19,053 nt of DNA, from positions 1-19,053 of the forward strand of contig CALEYW010000063.1 in assembly GCA_937927945.1 (NCBI GenBank), read 5' to 3'. The position numbers were made by a program, and so were the translations under genes. Below, one piece after another: positions 1-7,341 of this stretch (the first letter of the stretch is position 1; every line of letters begins with the position of its first letter). Under the pieces are notes generated by a model. That model made no database searches. It was given only the letters and a program-made list of their open reading frames with translations, and was not told the origin of the DNA. This stretch comes from an uncultured candidate division WPS-2 bacterium. Its GTDB lineage: Bacteria; Vulcanimicrobiota; Vulcanimicrobiia; Vulcanimicrobiales; Vulcanimicrobiaceae.

Positions 1-48
1 AAATGCCCGTAGCACCAAGGGCCAGCTCGTTCGTTTTTCCGCATCCTG

Positions 49-1662
49 TTAGAGCGACCTGCGATTGCGCGCGGCGCGGCGCATCTGAACGAACGAGGCG
101 ACCATCGCGGGGTCGAACTGCGTCCCGGAACAGCGTTCCAGTTCGCGCAGCGCGTCGGTTTCGCCGATCGCCCGATGGTACGGACGGTCGAGCGTCATCG
201 CGGAGTAGGCGTCGATCACGCTGACCGCGCGCGCCAGCCGGTCGACCGTCTCGCCCGCAATGCCGGCCGGATAGCCGCGCCCGTCCCAGCGTTCGTGATG
301 CTGGCCGACGATGCGCGCGACGTCGGCGAACTCGGGATAGCCGGAGAGGATCGTGCGGCCGTACTCGGCGTGCCGCATCATCGTCTTGTATTCCGCAATC
401 TCCAAGCGGGCCGGTTTGAGCAGGATCGACTCCGGAATGAGCAGTTTGCCGATGTCGTGCAGCAGCGCCGCGCGCACGAACGTTTCGTGAAGGGCACCGT
501 CGATTTGCAGCAGCGGGGCCCAGGCCTGCGCGAGGTGGTTCACGTGCAGCAAGTGCATCCGCGTGTACGGATCGCGCACGAGCGCGCACTCCACGATCGG
601 CTCGACCTCGCCGAACGTCCCGTAGCGCACCAGCGGCGCGATGTCGTCGCCGACGGCGGCGCCGCCTTGCTCGAGGCTCAGCCGCAGGCGCATCTCCGCC
701 AGGGCCAGCAGATCCGCGCGAACCGTTCCTTCGTCCGGCGCGCTTACCCAGCCCCGGTTCACCGAGATCGGGATGACGTCGTCGTCGCCGCGGAACGAGA
801 GGTCGGCGGTGCGCAACCCGGCCTCGTCGGCCAGCTTGGCGATCTCCTCACGACTGCTGCGTTGCGCCACCAGGACGAAGTCGTCGCCGCCGAAGCGGCC
901 GACGAGCGTCTTGGCGTCGGCGAGCGAGGCGAGCCGTTCGGCCAGCGCGTCCAGCACGCGATCGCCGACCCGCGTTCCGTAGACGTCGTTGATGCGCCCG
1001 AAGTTCGTGATGTCGAGCAGGATCAGGCCGAGCGTTCCCTCGAGCGACGCCAGGCGTTCGTCGATCGCGCGCAGCACCGTCGAATGGTTCGCAAGGCCCG
1101 TGAGCGGGTCGACTTCGGCGACGCGCTGGAGACGCGAGAAGAGGCGCTGGTTGCGTACCGCGATCGCCAAATACCGGCCGATCGCCTCCAACAGCGCGAC
1201 GTCGGTCTCATCGTACGCGTTCTCGTGCGTGCTCTGCACGCTCAGCACGCCGATGCGGTCGCCGCCGGCTTGGACCGGCACGAACACGGCCGAGATGCTG
1301 TCGTCGGTCCACGGCGCCGCGGTGTTCAGCGGCAGCCGATTGACCGCGTCCCAATCATCGGCGGTTCGGAACAGCTGCGAGCGGCCGGTGCGCATCGTCT
1401 CCCAGGAGCGGCTGCCGCGATCGATGACGATTGCCGGATCGGGCCGCGTTTCCCCGTGATCGTGGACGTACTCGATCTTCAGCGACGCGCCGTTGCGCAG
1501 GGCTACGAAACACACGCTGACGTCGATGACGCGGGTGAGCAGTTCGCACAACGAGGCGAACGTCTCGCGCGGCGTCCGGTCGGCGGCGAGGAGCACCGCG
1601 ACCTCACCGATCAGGCCGCGTCCGCGCCGATCGACTTCTGAGACCAAGGTGGGTTCCACCAT
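49..1662 (-). CDS. GAF-GGDEF-HD-GYP cyclic-di-GMP signalling protein
   Basis: A 537-residue cytoplasmic protein with no membrane segment. Residues about 15-172 form a GAF sensor domain. A diguanylate cyclase-type GGDEF domain spans about 175-335, beginning at the DPLTGLANH signature (185-193). An HD-GYP phosphodiesterase domain fills about 350-537. The HD-GYP metal and signature residues are intact: H402-D403 in HDIGK, and HHERWDGRGYP at 455-465. The active-site loop of the GGDEF domain reads GGDDF (258-262) instead of GGDEF or GGEEF, and I see no RxxD inhibitory site five residues upstream. The protein probably hydrolyses cyclic-di-GMP, while synthesis or GTP binding by the GGDEF domain is uncertain. 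It lies last in a minus-strand run, 63 bases after the DUF3810 gene, and a weak GAGGTG about 14 bases upstream precedes the ATG. The domain order is clear; the ligand of the GAF domain is unknown. Confidence 0.93.
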   Translation of the reverse strand: MVEPTLVSEVDRRGRGLIGEVAVLLAADRTPRETFASLCELLTRVIDVSVCFVALRNGASLKIEYVHDHGETRPDPAIVIDRGSRSWETMRTGRSQLFRTADDWDAVNRLPLNTAAPWTDDSISAVFVPVQAGGDRIGVLSVQSTHENAYDETDVALLEAIGRYLAIAVRNQRLFSRLQRVAEVDPLTGLANHSTVLRAIDERLASLEGTLGLILLDITNFGRINDVYGTRVGDRVLDALAERLASLADAKTLVGRFGGDDFVLVAQRSSREEIAKLADEAGLRTADLSFRGDDDVIPISVNRGWVSAPDEGTVRADLLALAEMRLRLSLEQGGAAVGDDIAPLVRYGTFGEVEPIVECALVRDPYTRMHLLHVNHLAQAWAPLLQIDGALHETFVRAALLHDIGKLLIPESILLKPARLEIAEYKTMMRHAEYGRTILSGYPEFADVARIVGQHHERWDGRGYPAGIAGETVDRLARAVSVIDAYSAMTLDRPYHRAIGETDALRELERCSGTQFDPAMVASFVQMRRAARNRRSL

Positions 1663-1694
1663 CAGGTCACGCGCGCACCTCGCTGCTTTGGGAC

Positions 1695-1737
1695 CCGGGA
1701 CCTTCCCGGAACCCTCCGAGCGTACCTACCGCTCGGA
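1695..1737. other. Two hairpins between the DUF3810 and GGDEF/HD-GYP genes
   Basis: Two perfect inverted repeats lie side by side. The first, 1715-1737, has 8-base arms (TCCGAGCG and CGCTCGGA) and a 7-base loop, and it straddles the TAG stop of the DUF3810 gene. The second, 1695-1709, is CCGGGA-CCT-TCCCGG. Neither is followed by a T-run on the minus strand, so a simple intrinsic terminator is not supported. They could stall transcription, protect a processed 3' end or mark a weak operon boundary. The repeats are visible directly; any role is inferred. Confidence 0.4.
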
Positions 1738-2766
1738 TCGAACGTTCGGCAAGCCTTGCGCGTCCAGTTCGGTGCCGACCAGCAGCCGCAGGAAATTTCC
1801 GTACGATGCGACGCCGCCGTGCACGCCGCTCGTGCGGAGGTAGCTGTCGTAGAAGCGCCACTGGATCGCGAACACCTGCGGCATGTAGTGGCGCAGAAAG
1901 CGCTGCCGGCTGGCGTTGAAATCGGCGATGACGCGCGGGTCGAGCTTCAACCGGCGGCGTTCCGAATCCGGTAAGTCGCCGTAGGTCCAGAATGCGCCCG
2001 AGTAGCGAATGAGCGGATCGTCGGACCGCAGGCACGTCAGCGTTCCGATGTAGTTCGCATCGCCTTCGTCGGTGAAGCCGGCCGCGTGCGACCACTCGTG
2101 GGCGAGAGCCCGCGGCACCTCGAACGGCAGAAAATCCGTGTTGAGCAGCGTCTCGAACGCGAACGGCGAGTACATCCCGCCGATTCCGGCGGCTTCGTAG
2201 TACGACTCGAGCAGAGTCGCTTTCGGAACCGTCACGGCGACGTCCCAGCGGTCGCCGAGCCGCGCCACGAGCGGCGAGAACGCCGCGCGCAGCTTCGCGC
2301 GGTCGAGCGTCTCGGCGTGCGCCGCACCGACGTCGCGGTTCAGCACGCCGACGATGCGCTCGCTGAACGCCGCAACGGTCGCCGCGTTCACGCGCCGCTC
2401 GTCGATGGCGATCCGCGCCGCGACCGTCTCGCGGCGGTAGTTCGCACCCCACAGTACTTCGAACAAGACGACCGCCGCCGCCAGCCAGGCGGCCGTGTGG
2501 GCGAGCAGGGCGAAAACGGTGCGCGCCCGTCTGCCGCGCCGCAGCGCGCGGATCCACCACAGCAGCAGCGCGCCGATCGCGACGATCGCCTCGAGATCGC
2601 CGACCGCGAACGGGACCCGGTTGCTGAGCGGAACGAACGCGCGGTTGAACGCGGCGAAGATCCCGTTGGCGTACGCGTTTTCGATCCAGTCCCGCGGCCA
2701 CGGTGCCAGCGCGGCCACCGCGGCCAGCCCGATCGCGGCGGCGTCGAGCGCGAAGGCGCGCTTCAC
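1726..2766 (-). CDS. DUF3810 membrane zinc metallopeptidase-like protein
   Basis: A 346-residue protein with hydrophobic segments at about 5-21, 59-72 and 84-106, followed by a soluble domain. It carries a zincin motif, HEWSH at 223-227, and a downstream E234 in GFTDEGDANY that fits the third zinc ligand. The sequence around YYEAAGIGGMYSP and the region after the HExxH match the DUF3810 family as I remember it. The frame is open far upstream, but I place the start at the GTG at 2766 because it overlaps the TGA of the preceding acetyltransferase gene by four bases (GTGA), a typical coupling arrangement, and leaves a clean N-terminal membrane segment. Membership in an ECF sigma/anti-sigma operon suggests a role in envelope stress or in processing membrane proteins. 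Substrates are unknown, and cleavage of the anti-sigma factor is only a guess. Confidence 0.85.
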   Translation of the reverse strand: MKRAFALDAAAIGLAAVAALAPWPRDWIENAYANGIFAAFNRAFVPLSNRVPFAVGDLEAIVAIGALLLWWIRALRRGRRARTVFALLAHTAAWLAAAVVLFEVLWGANYRRETVAARIAIDERRVNAATVAAFSERIVGVLNRDVGAAHAETLDRAKLRAAFSPLVARLGDRWDVAVTVPKATLLESYYEAAGIGGMYSPFAFETLLNTDFLPFEVPRALAHEWSHAAGFTDEGDANYIGTLTCLRSDDPLIRYSGAFWTYGDLPDSERRRLKLDPRVIADFNASRQRFLRHYMPQVFAIQWRFYDSYLRTSGVHGGVASYGNFLRLLVGTELDAQGLPNVRSER

Positions 2767-3650
2767 GGAAAGAGGTACGTGGCGAAGGTGCCGACGCGAG
2801 TGAAGCCGGCGCGCTCGTAGACGGCGATCGCCGGGGCGTTGAAGTCGTTCACATACAGCGAGAGCGTGGTCTCCGTCGAGAAGAGCCGGCGCGCGATCGC
2901 GGAGAGCGCGCGGGTGGCGTAGCCGTGACCGCGTTGTGCGGGGGGCGTCCAAACGCCTTGGAGTTGGGCGGTGGCCGCGCTGCGCGGGCCGACGTTGCAC
3001 TGAAAACGGAGCGCGCCGTCCGCGATCCAGACCCACCAGGAGCCTTGTGCGATCCCGCGCCGGATCGCGGACGCGTACGCGCCACGGCCGGCGCGGGGAT
3101 CGTATCCGAGCTCGCCCAAGATCATCTGTGCGCTGTGTTCGGTCACGAGCTCGGCGTCGTCGTCGCGCGCGCGCCGCACGTCGACGTCGCCGCCGACATC
3201 GCGCAGCGCGGAGGGTGCCAGCACGTAGAGCGGCTGCACGCCGCGCACGACCGACGGTTCCGGATGCCATGCCCGCACGCGGCTCCACAGGCCCTCGACC
3301 GCATCCTGCGCGCCGACGAAACTGCGCAGCCCGCGGTGTTTGCGGGTCTCGATCGCGAACGCGTCGAGCGCCGCTTCGTCGTCGGCCGCGAGCACCAGCT
3401 GCATCCCGTAGTACGCAAGCCCCGTCACCCGGCCGCGAAAGTCGCGATTGAGGACCAGCTCGTCGGGCATGCCCGGGCCGTGGCCGCCTTCGAGCACCCA
3501 TTGAAGGAAGACGTTTTCGTACGGACGGCGCGCCGCGTACGCAATCGCGTCGCGGCGGGTCGCCCGGCTGACGGGCTCGAGCAGTGGTGTTGTGCGATCA
3601 GGAAATCGGGCGAACGAAGGTGGGAGTCGTAGTTGGCGATTTGCTTCCAC
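2763..3650 (-). CDS. Two-domain GNAT N-acetyltransferase
   Basis: About 295 residues if the GTG at 3650 is used. The C-terminal half is a GNAT fold with the acetyl-CoA loop QRGHGYA at 239-245, followed by the typical ending LYVNDFNAPAIAVYERAGF. The N-terminal half (about 43-150, from RRPYENVFLQW) resembles the degenerate DUF4081-type GNAT domain that precedes the active domain in related two-domain enzymes. The substrate is unknown. The start is uncertain. Recognisable sequence begins only downstream of the anti-sigma stop, where the only NTG codon I see is a CTG at 3584. The GTG at 3650 gives a 53-base overlap with the anti-sigma gene, and an ATG further up gives a longer one. The gene ends in a GTGA overlap with the DUF3810 gene, so it sits inside the sigma operon. 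Confidence 0.82.
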   Translation of the reverse strand: MEANRQLRLPPSFARFPDRTTPLLEPVSRATRRDAIAYAARRPYENVFLQWVLEGGHGPGMPDELVLNRDFRGRVTGLAYYGMQLVLAADDEAALDAFAIETRKHRGLRSFVGAQDAVEGLWSRVRAWHPEPSVVRGVQPLYVLAPSALRDVGGDVDVRRARDDDAELVTEHSAQMILGELGYDPRAGRGAYASAIRRGIAQGSWWVWIADGALRFQCNVGPRSAATAQLQGVWTPPAQRGHGYATRALSAIARRLFSTETTLSLYVNDFNAPAIAVYERAGFTRVGTFATYLFP

Positions 3651-4380
3651 CTTCCGGTTCGACGCTGACCGCCACGGCACCGACCTTCGAGGCATCGACC
3701 GGCAACGCGACCACCGCCACCCCGTCGGCATTCGGCGAGAAGGTCAGGCTCGGCTGGACCGCCTTGGCCCCCTTGGGCAGCGTCCACGCCTGGTAGACCT
3801 TCCCCTTGGGCAGAGCCGGCAGCTTCGAGAGCGCGAAGTAGACCCGGTCGCCGCGCACGACGACGGCGCCTTGCGGGACCTCGTAGCGGCGTGCGTCGCG
3901 CGAGACGAGATCGGTGAGCATCTGGCGATCGCGCTGACTCTCGCGCTGGGCCTGCGTGACCTGCGTCGAGAGCGAGCCGTTCCGAGCGGAAGCCTGTGAA
4001 AGCCGTCCTTGGAGGCTGGAGACCTGCACGGAACTGCTGATCGCCAACAGGATCGAGGCTGCGGTGGCGAGTGAGGCGGCCCACAGCCAGCCGGCGTTCA
4101 ACCCGATCCGTCGCCGCGCGATGCTGCCGGTCGGGGGTTCGTTCCGCACCCGCGCCAGCAGCCGCTCCTTCATGCGCGCGGAACGGGCCGAATCGACGGG
4201 TTCTTCGGCGCTGTAGGCCAGTGCGTCGGCGCTCGCGCGCAGGTCGAAATATTCGGCGCGCGCCGATTCGTCGTTCGCGAGGAACGCCGCCACGAGCGCG
4301 GCTTCTTCGCGCGGCAGCACGCCGAGCGCGTAAAGGGCGACCATTTCCATCATGTCGTCGCGCGAGGTCCGGTCGTTCAT
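3598..4380 (-). CDS. RskA-type membrane anti-sigma factor
   Basis: A 260-residue protein. Residues 1-80 form the helical sigma-binding domain (MEMVALYALGVLPREEAALV), one membrane segment spans about 95-117, and a short coiled-coil-like stretch covers about 118-165. Residues about 170-256 form the extracytoplasmic RskA domain, with the family pattern KGKVYQAWTLPKG. No HxxxCxxC zinc motif is present, so this is not a ZAS-type redox sensor. It should hold the sigma factor encoded just upstream at the membrane until a signal triggers its release, by proteolysis in known RskA systems. Its ATG overlaps the sigma TGA as ATGA (4377-4380), which supports a fixed stoichiometric pair. The signal is unknown. 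Confidence 0.92.
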   Translation of the reverse strand: MNDRTSRDDMMEMVALYALGVLPREEAALVAAFLANDESARAEYFDLRASADALAYSAEEPVDSARSARMKERLLARVRNEPPTGSIARRRIGLNAGWLWAASLATAASILLAISSSVQVSSLQGRLSQASARNGSLSTQVTQAQRESQRDRQMLTDLVSRDARRYEVPQGAVVVRGDRVYFALSKLPALPKGKVYQAWTLPKGAKAVQPSLTFSPNADGVAVVALPVDASKVGAVAVSVEPEGGSKSPTTTPTFVRPIS

Positions 4381-4910
4381 CGCGAGACGCCCTCGCCGAG
4401 CGTTTCACGCAAGCGACGCAGGCCGCTGCGAATCCGCGTCTTCACCGTGCCCAGCGGCGTCTGGGTGCGCCGGGCGAGTTCTTGGTGCGTCACGCCGCCG
4501 AAGAAGCCGAGTTCGATCAACCCGCGCTGTTCCGTCGGCAGCGTCGCGAGTGCGTCGCGCACGCGCTGCGCATCGAGCCCGGCGAGCACGTCGTCATCCA
4601 GCGCGCCCTCGAGCGGCAGGTCGGCGGGAAACGCGATCTCCGGGTGAACCGCCCGGGAACGCAGGACGTCCAACGCGCGGTTGCGCGCGACGCGCGACAC
4701 CCACGCGACGAACGAGCCGCCGCGGAAGGCCTCCGGGGCGGTCCAAATTTTCATGAAGACGGTCTGCGTCAAATCTTCGGCCATACTGGGGTCGCCCAAC
4801 ATCCGCAATCCGATCCCGAACACGAGCCGATGGTAGGCGTCATAGAGCGACTCGAACGCGCTTACGTCGCGCGCTCGGACCCGTTCCATCATGCGTACCC
4901 CGGGATCCAT
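4377..4910 (-). CDS. ECF RNA polymerase sigma factor, SigK-like
   Basis: A 177-residue group IV sigma factor. Region 2 covers about 15-85 (FESLYDAYHRLVFGIGLRML, then AEDLTQTVFMKIW), and region 4 covers about 120-172 (ALATLPTEQRGLIELGFFGG, then TPLGTVKTRIRSGLRRLRE). No extra C-terminal domain is present. The pairing with an RskA-like partner points to the SigK/ECF19 type. The open frame runs far upstream, but homology-like sequence starts at about MDPGVRMMERVRARD. I use the ATG at 4910; ATGs at 4892 and 4889 are alternatives that would trim 6-7 residues. It is the first gene of a minus-strand operon whose promoter should lie in the 112-base divergent gap with the sirtuin gene. It probably activates its own operon, as most ECF factors do. 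Confidence 0.93.
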   Translation of the reverse strand: MDPGVRMMERVRARDVSAFESLYDAYHRLVFGIGLRMLGDPSMAEDLTQTVFMKIWTAPEAFRGGSFVAWVSRVARNRALDVLRSRAVHPEIAFPADLPLEGALDDDVLAGLDAQRVRDALATLPTEQRGLIELGFFGGVTHQELARRTQTPLGTVKTRIRSGLRRLRETLGEGVSR

Positions 4911-4951
4911 CGGGCGGGCCTTCGCGTCGTCGTGGCGGTCACCTCGCTTGG

Positions 4952-4979
4952 CTAACGTCGGACGGTCGCAGCCGGATGG
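4952..4979 (-). promoter_or_regulatory. Candidate ECF-type autoregulatory promoter
   Basis: Read on the minus strand upstream of the sigma gene, CCATCC (4979-4974) and CGTTAG (4957-4952) are separated by 16 bases. CCATCC matches the -35 element reported for mycobacterial SigK. The -10-like element does not match the reported SigK -10 (CCGAAT), though CGTT-type -10 elements are common for other ECF factors. Position and spacing fit a start point about 35-40 bases before the sigma ATG. Short motifs in a GC-rich gap arise easily by chance, so this is a weak candidate. Confidence 0.25.
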
Positions 4980-4988
4980 CCGTTCGCT

Positions 4989-5001
4989 TAACGTTTCGTT
5001 A
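4989..5001. promoter_or_regulatory. TAACG-TTT-CGTTA dyad in the divergent gap
   Basis: A perfect 5-base inverted repeat with a 3-base centre lies between the divergent sigma and sirtuin genes, about 22 bases before the sirtuin start. It is one of the few AT-rich spots in the gap and could be an operator or part of a promoter. Nothing in the window identifies a binding protein. Confidence 0.25.
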
Positions 5002-5010
5002 GGATCGGAT

Positions 5011-5017
5011 GAAGGAG
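5011..5017 (+). promoter_or_regulatory. Ribosome binding site fixing the sirtuin start
   Basis: GAAGGAG ends five bases before the GTG at 5023. It is among the best Shine-Dalgarno matches in the window and argues for that GTG over the upstream in-frame ATG at 4891, which would run through the sigma gene's 5' end and its likely promoter. Confidence 0.7.
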
Positions 5018-5022
5018 CGGCC

Positions 5023-5769
5023 GTGTCGCCGCGGGACTTCCCGGGTGTGGACGATCTCGCGCGGCGCCTCGCGGCCGCTCGCTCCGTGTGCGTGCTGACC
5101 GGTTCCGGCATCTCGGCGGAGAGCGGCCTGCCGACGTTTCGCGGAGTCGGCGGCTTGTGGCGCGACCGCCGGGTGGAAGACCTCGCTTCGCCGCGAGGGT
5201 TCGCACGCGATCCGCAGCTGGTATGGACCTGGTACGGCGAACGCCGCCGCGCGCACCGTTCGGTGAAGCCGTCCGCCGCGCACGTCGCGCTTGCCGCCCT
5301 GGAACGCAGCATCCCCGACTTCACCGTGGTCACGCAAAACGTGGACTCGCTGCACCTGGTCGCCGGATCGCGCAACGTGCTCGAACTGCACGGGAAGATG
5401 CGCGAAGCGAAGTGCACCGAGTGCGACGCGCGCCGCCCGCTCGACGACGTGCTCGACGATCTCGCGACCAGCGCGCCCGAGCCGCTGGCGCACGTCTGCG
5501 GCGGATTGTGGCGTCCCGACATCGTGTGGTTCGGCGAGGCGCTGCCGCCCGACGTCCTGGAAGCCGCGATCGACGCGGCGCGACGCGCCGACGTGATGCT
5601 CGTCGTCGGGACCTCCGGGTTGGTGCAGCCGGCTGCGTCGCTGGCGACCAAACGTTACACCGGCGCGTACGTCGTCGAGATCAATCCCGAAGAGACCGCG
5701 CTCACCGCGCACGTCGATCGCTCGATCCGCGCGCGCGCCTCCGACGTGCTGCCGGAACTCGTCGTGTGA
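5023..5769 (+). CDS. cobB: Sirtuin (SIR2-family) NAD-dependent protein deacylase, CobB-like
   Basis: A 248-residue class III sirtuin. The NAD-binding motif TGSGISAESGLPTFRG (26-41) is followed by TQNVDSLH (104-111), catalytic H123 in LELHG, and VWFGE (168-172). Y71 and R74 form the YxxR pair that marks desuccinylase/demalonylase-capable sirtuins such as SIRT5 and E. coli CobB. Removal of acyl groups from lysines would couple NAD to metabolic regulation. One oddity is in the zinc module: C131 and C134 form the first CxxC, but the second pair has only C159, with A156 at the expected partner position. The gene is first in a plus-strand run, divergent from the sigma operon, and its stop overlaps the antiporter start as GTGA. 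The sigma operon encodes an acetyltransferase, so a lysine acylation link is conceivable but unproven. Confidence 0.93.
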   Translation: MSPRDFPGVDDLARRLAAARSVCVLTGSGISAESGLPTFRGVGGLWRDRRVEDLASPRGFARDPQLVWTWYGERRRAHRSVKPSAAHVALAALERSIPDFTVVTQNVDSLHLVAGSRNVLELHGKMREAKCTECDARRPLDDVLDDLATSAPEPLAHVCGGLWRPDIVWFGEALPPDVLEAAIDAARRADVMLVVGTSGLVQPAASLATKRYTGAYVVEINPEETALTAHVDRSIRARASDVLPELVV

Positions 5770-6935
5770 GCGCCGTCGCGAGCGGCGTCGGCGGCTTCAT
5801 CGCGCTGCTCGGTGCGGCCGTCGTCATCGCGATCCTGGCGCAGCGCGTGCGCGTTCCGGCCGCGGTCGCGCTCGTCGCGGTCGGCGCGTTCGTCCAGCTG
5901 CCGCCGCCGTTCGTCTTCGGCGACACGCTGCTCTTCGTGTTTCTGCCGCCGCTGATCTTCGAAGCCGCCTGGAACCTCGATCCGGCGGCGCTGCAGCGCA
6001 CGGCGTGGCGCATCGCCGCGCTGGCGGTTCCGGGCACGCTCCTCACAGCGTTCGCAATCGCCGGCGGGTTGCTCGCGTTCGGGGTCCTGCCGTTCAACGA
6101 GGCGCTGCTGTTCGGCGCGATCGTGGCGGCAACCGATCCGGTCGCCGTGGTCTCCGCCTTTCGCAACGTCCCGGTGCCGCTCGATCTCAAGACGCTGGTC
6201 GAAGGCGAGTCGCTGGCGAACGACGGCGTCGCGCTGGTGCTGTTCGGCTTCGCGGTCACGCTCGCGACCGGCGGCGCGACCTCGATCGGCGGCGACGTCC
6301 TGGCCGGTATCGTCGACGTTGCCGGAGGTTCGCTGATCGGCGTCGTCGCCGCGTTGGTCTGTGCCGCGGTTCTGCGCGCGACCGACGCGGCGGAGTACGA
6401 GGTGACCATTACGATCGTGCTGGCGTATGGATCGTACGTGGTGGCGTCGGCGCTCGGATGGTCGGGGATTTTCGCGACGGCTGCCGGCGCGATCGCGCTG
6501 CGCGTCGCTCTGGCACGCTTGCCGACCTCGATCGAGAATGCGGAAGAGGTCGACCGCGTGTGGTCCGCGGTCGCGTTCATGGCGAACGCAGCCGTGTTTC
6601 TTGCGACCGGTCTGTTGATCCAACCGCAGCGAATCGCGCACGAACCGGTGCTGGTGTTCGCCGCGGTCGGCCTCGTGTGGGTCGCACGCGCCGTGCTGGC
6701 GATGGCCGCGATGCGCGATCGCGCGGGGCAGATCACGGTGTTCTTGGCCGGAATGCGCGGCGCACTGCCGCTCGCGCTCGCCTTGTCGCTGCCTGCCTCT
6801 CTGGTCCTGCGGCCGCAGATCATCGACGCGACGTTCGCGGTCGTGCTGTTCACGATCATCGTGCAGGGCGTCCCGCTCGAGACGATTCTCGCCCGCCTCT
6901 ACAGGAACCCGAAACCCATCGTGGAGCAGAGCTGA
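5766..6935 (+). CDS. CPA1-family Na+/H+ (cation/proton) antiporter
   Basis: A 389-residue protein made almost entirely of membrane helices. It carries the CPA1/NhaP signatures ATDPVAVVSAF (122-132, ion-binding D124) and EGESLANDGVALV (146-158, with N152-D153). It ends shortly after the last helix, without the long cytoplasmic tail or TrkA domain of some relatives. It should exchange internal Na+ (or K+) for external protons or the reverse, for pH and salt balance. The frame is open far upstream, but the GTG at 5766 overlaps the sirtuin TGA by four bases and leads straight into the first helix. The ion actually transported cannot be read from the sequence. Confidence 0.9.
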   Translation: MSAVASGVGGFIALLGAAVVIAILAQRVRVPAAVALVAVGAFVQLPPPFVFGDTLLFVFLPPLIFEAAWNLDPAALQRTAWRIAALAVPGTLLTAFAIAGGLLAFGVLPFNEALLFGAIVAATDPVAVVSAFRNVPVPLDLKTLVEGESLANDGVALVLFGFAVTLATGGATSIGGDVLAGIVDVAGGSLIGVVAALVCAAVLRATDAAEYEVTITIVLAYGSYVVASALGWSGIFATAAGAIALRVALARLPTSIENAEEVDRVWSAVAFMANAAVFLATGLLIQPQRIAHEPVLVFAAVGLVWVARAVLAMAAMRDRAGQITVFLAGMRGALPLALALSLPASLVLRPQIIDATFAVVLFTIIVQGVPLETILARLYRNPKPIVEQS

Positions 6936-6939
6936 AGAT

Positions 6940-7329
6940 ATGGAACGCGAGCACATCGTTCTCCCGCGCCCCCTCCCGCCGGGGATGACGAAACTGCCGT
7001 TCAGCGACGCCGTCCGCGTCGGGGACACGCTCTACGTCGCCGGCCGGCTCGGCGTCGACCGGGCCACGGGAAAGCCGCCGCCCGACCCCGCCGACGAAGC
7101 CCGCACGCTCATGAGCGACGTGCGCGCGGTACTCGCGGCAGCCGGAATGACGCCGGACGATCTCGTGAACGTCACCGTGTTCGCGCCGGAAGTCGGCCAC
7201 TTCGCGACGTTCAACGCCGTCTACGTGACCTATTTCTCGGGACCGCTCCCGGCCCGCGCGTTCATCGGTTCCGGACCGCTGCTCTTCGGCTGCCGTTTCG
7301 AGCTGACCGCGATCGCCGTCGCCCGCTGA
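6940..7329 (+). CDS. RidA/YjgF family enamine/imine deaminase
   Basis: A 129-residue single-domain protein of normal RidA length. PARAFIG contains R106, the counterpart of the carboxylate-binding R105 of E. coli RidA, and E121 in FELTAIA corresponds to the catalytic E120. These suggest an active enzyme that hydrolyses reactive 2-aminoacrylate-type imines made by PLP enzymes. The start is an ATG four bases after the antiporter stop, so the gene is probably cotranscribed with the sirtuin and the antiporter. The spacing to the nearest GGAG is long. Some RidA subfamilies have other substrates, and I cannot tell which applies. Confidence 0.92.
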   Translation: MEREHIVLPRPLPPGMTKLPFSDAVRVGDTLYVAGRLGVDRATGKPPPDPADEARTLMSDVRAVLAAAGMTPDDLVNVTVFAPEVGHFATFNAVYVTYFSGPLPARAFIGSGPLLFGCRFELTAIAVAR

Positions 7330-7337
7330 ACGCGGGT
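7321..7337. terminator. Possible bidirectional hairpin between convergent genes
   Basis: CCCGC-TGAAC-GCGGG (7322-7336, extendable by a G-T pair) sits over the RidA stop in the short gap before the convergent cyclase-like gene. The position suits a shared terminator, but there is no T-run on either side, so Rho or another mechanism may act instead. Confidence 0.25.
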
Positions 7338-7341
7338 TCGG

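Noticed and set aside
1..48. Possible terminator or gene fragment at the left edge
   Set aside because: Only a 4-base GCCC/GGGC pairing and a short T-run are present; this is too weak to call, and no gene can be supported in 48 bases.
175..1641. Long plus-strand open frame (488 codons) opposite the GAF-GGDEF-HD-GYP gene
   Set aside because: It is an antisense shadow caused by high GC; its Arg/Ala/His/Asp-rich translation has no domain, while the minus strand gives a clear three-domain protein.
5655..7028. Minus-strand open frame opposite the antiporter
   Set aside because: It is the charged, low-complexity complement of membrane-helix codons; the plus strand is an unmistakable CPA1 antiporter.
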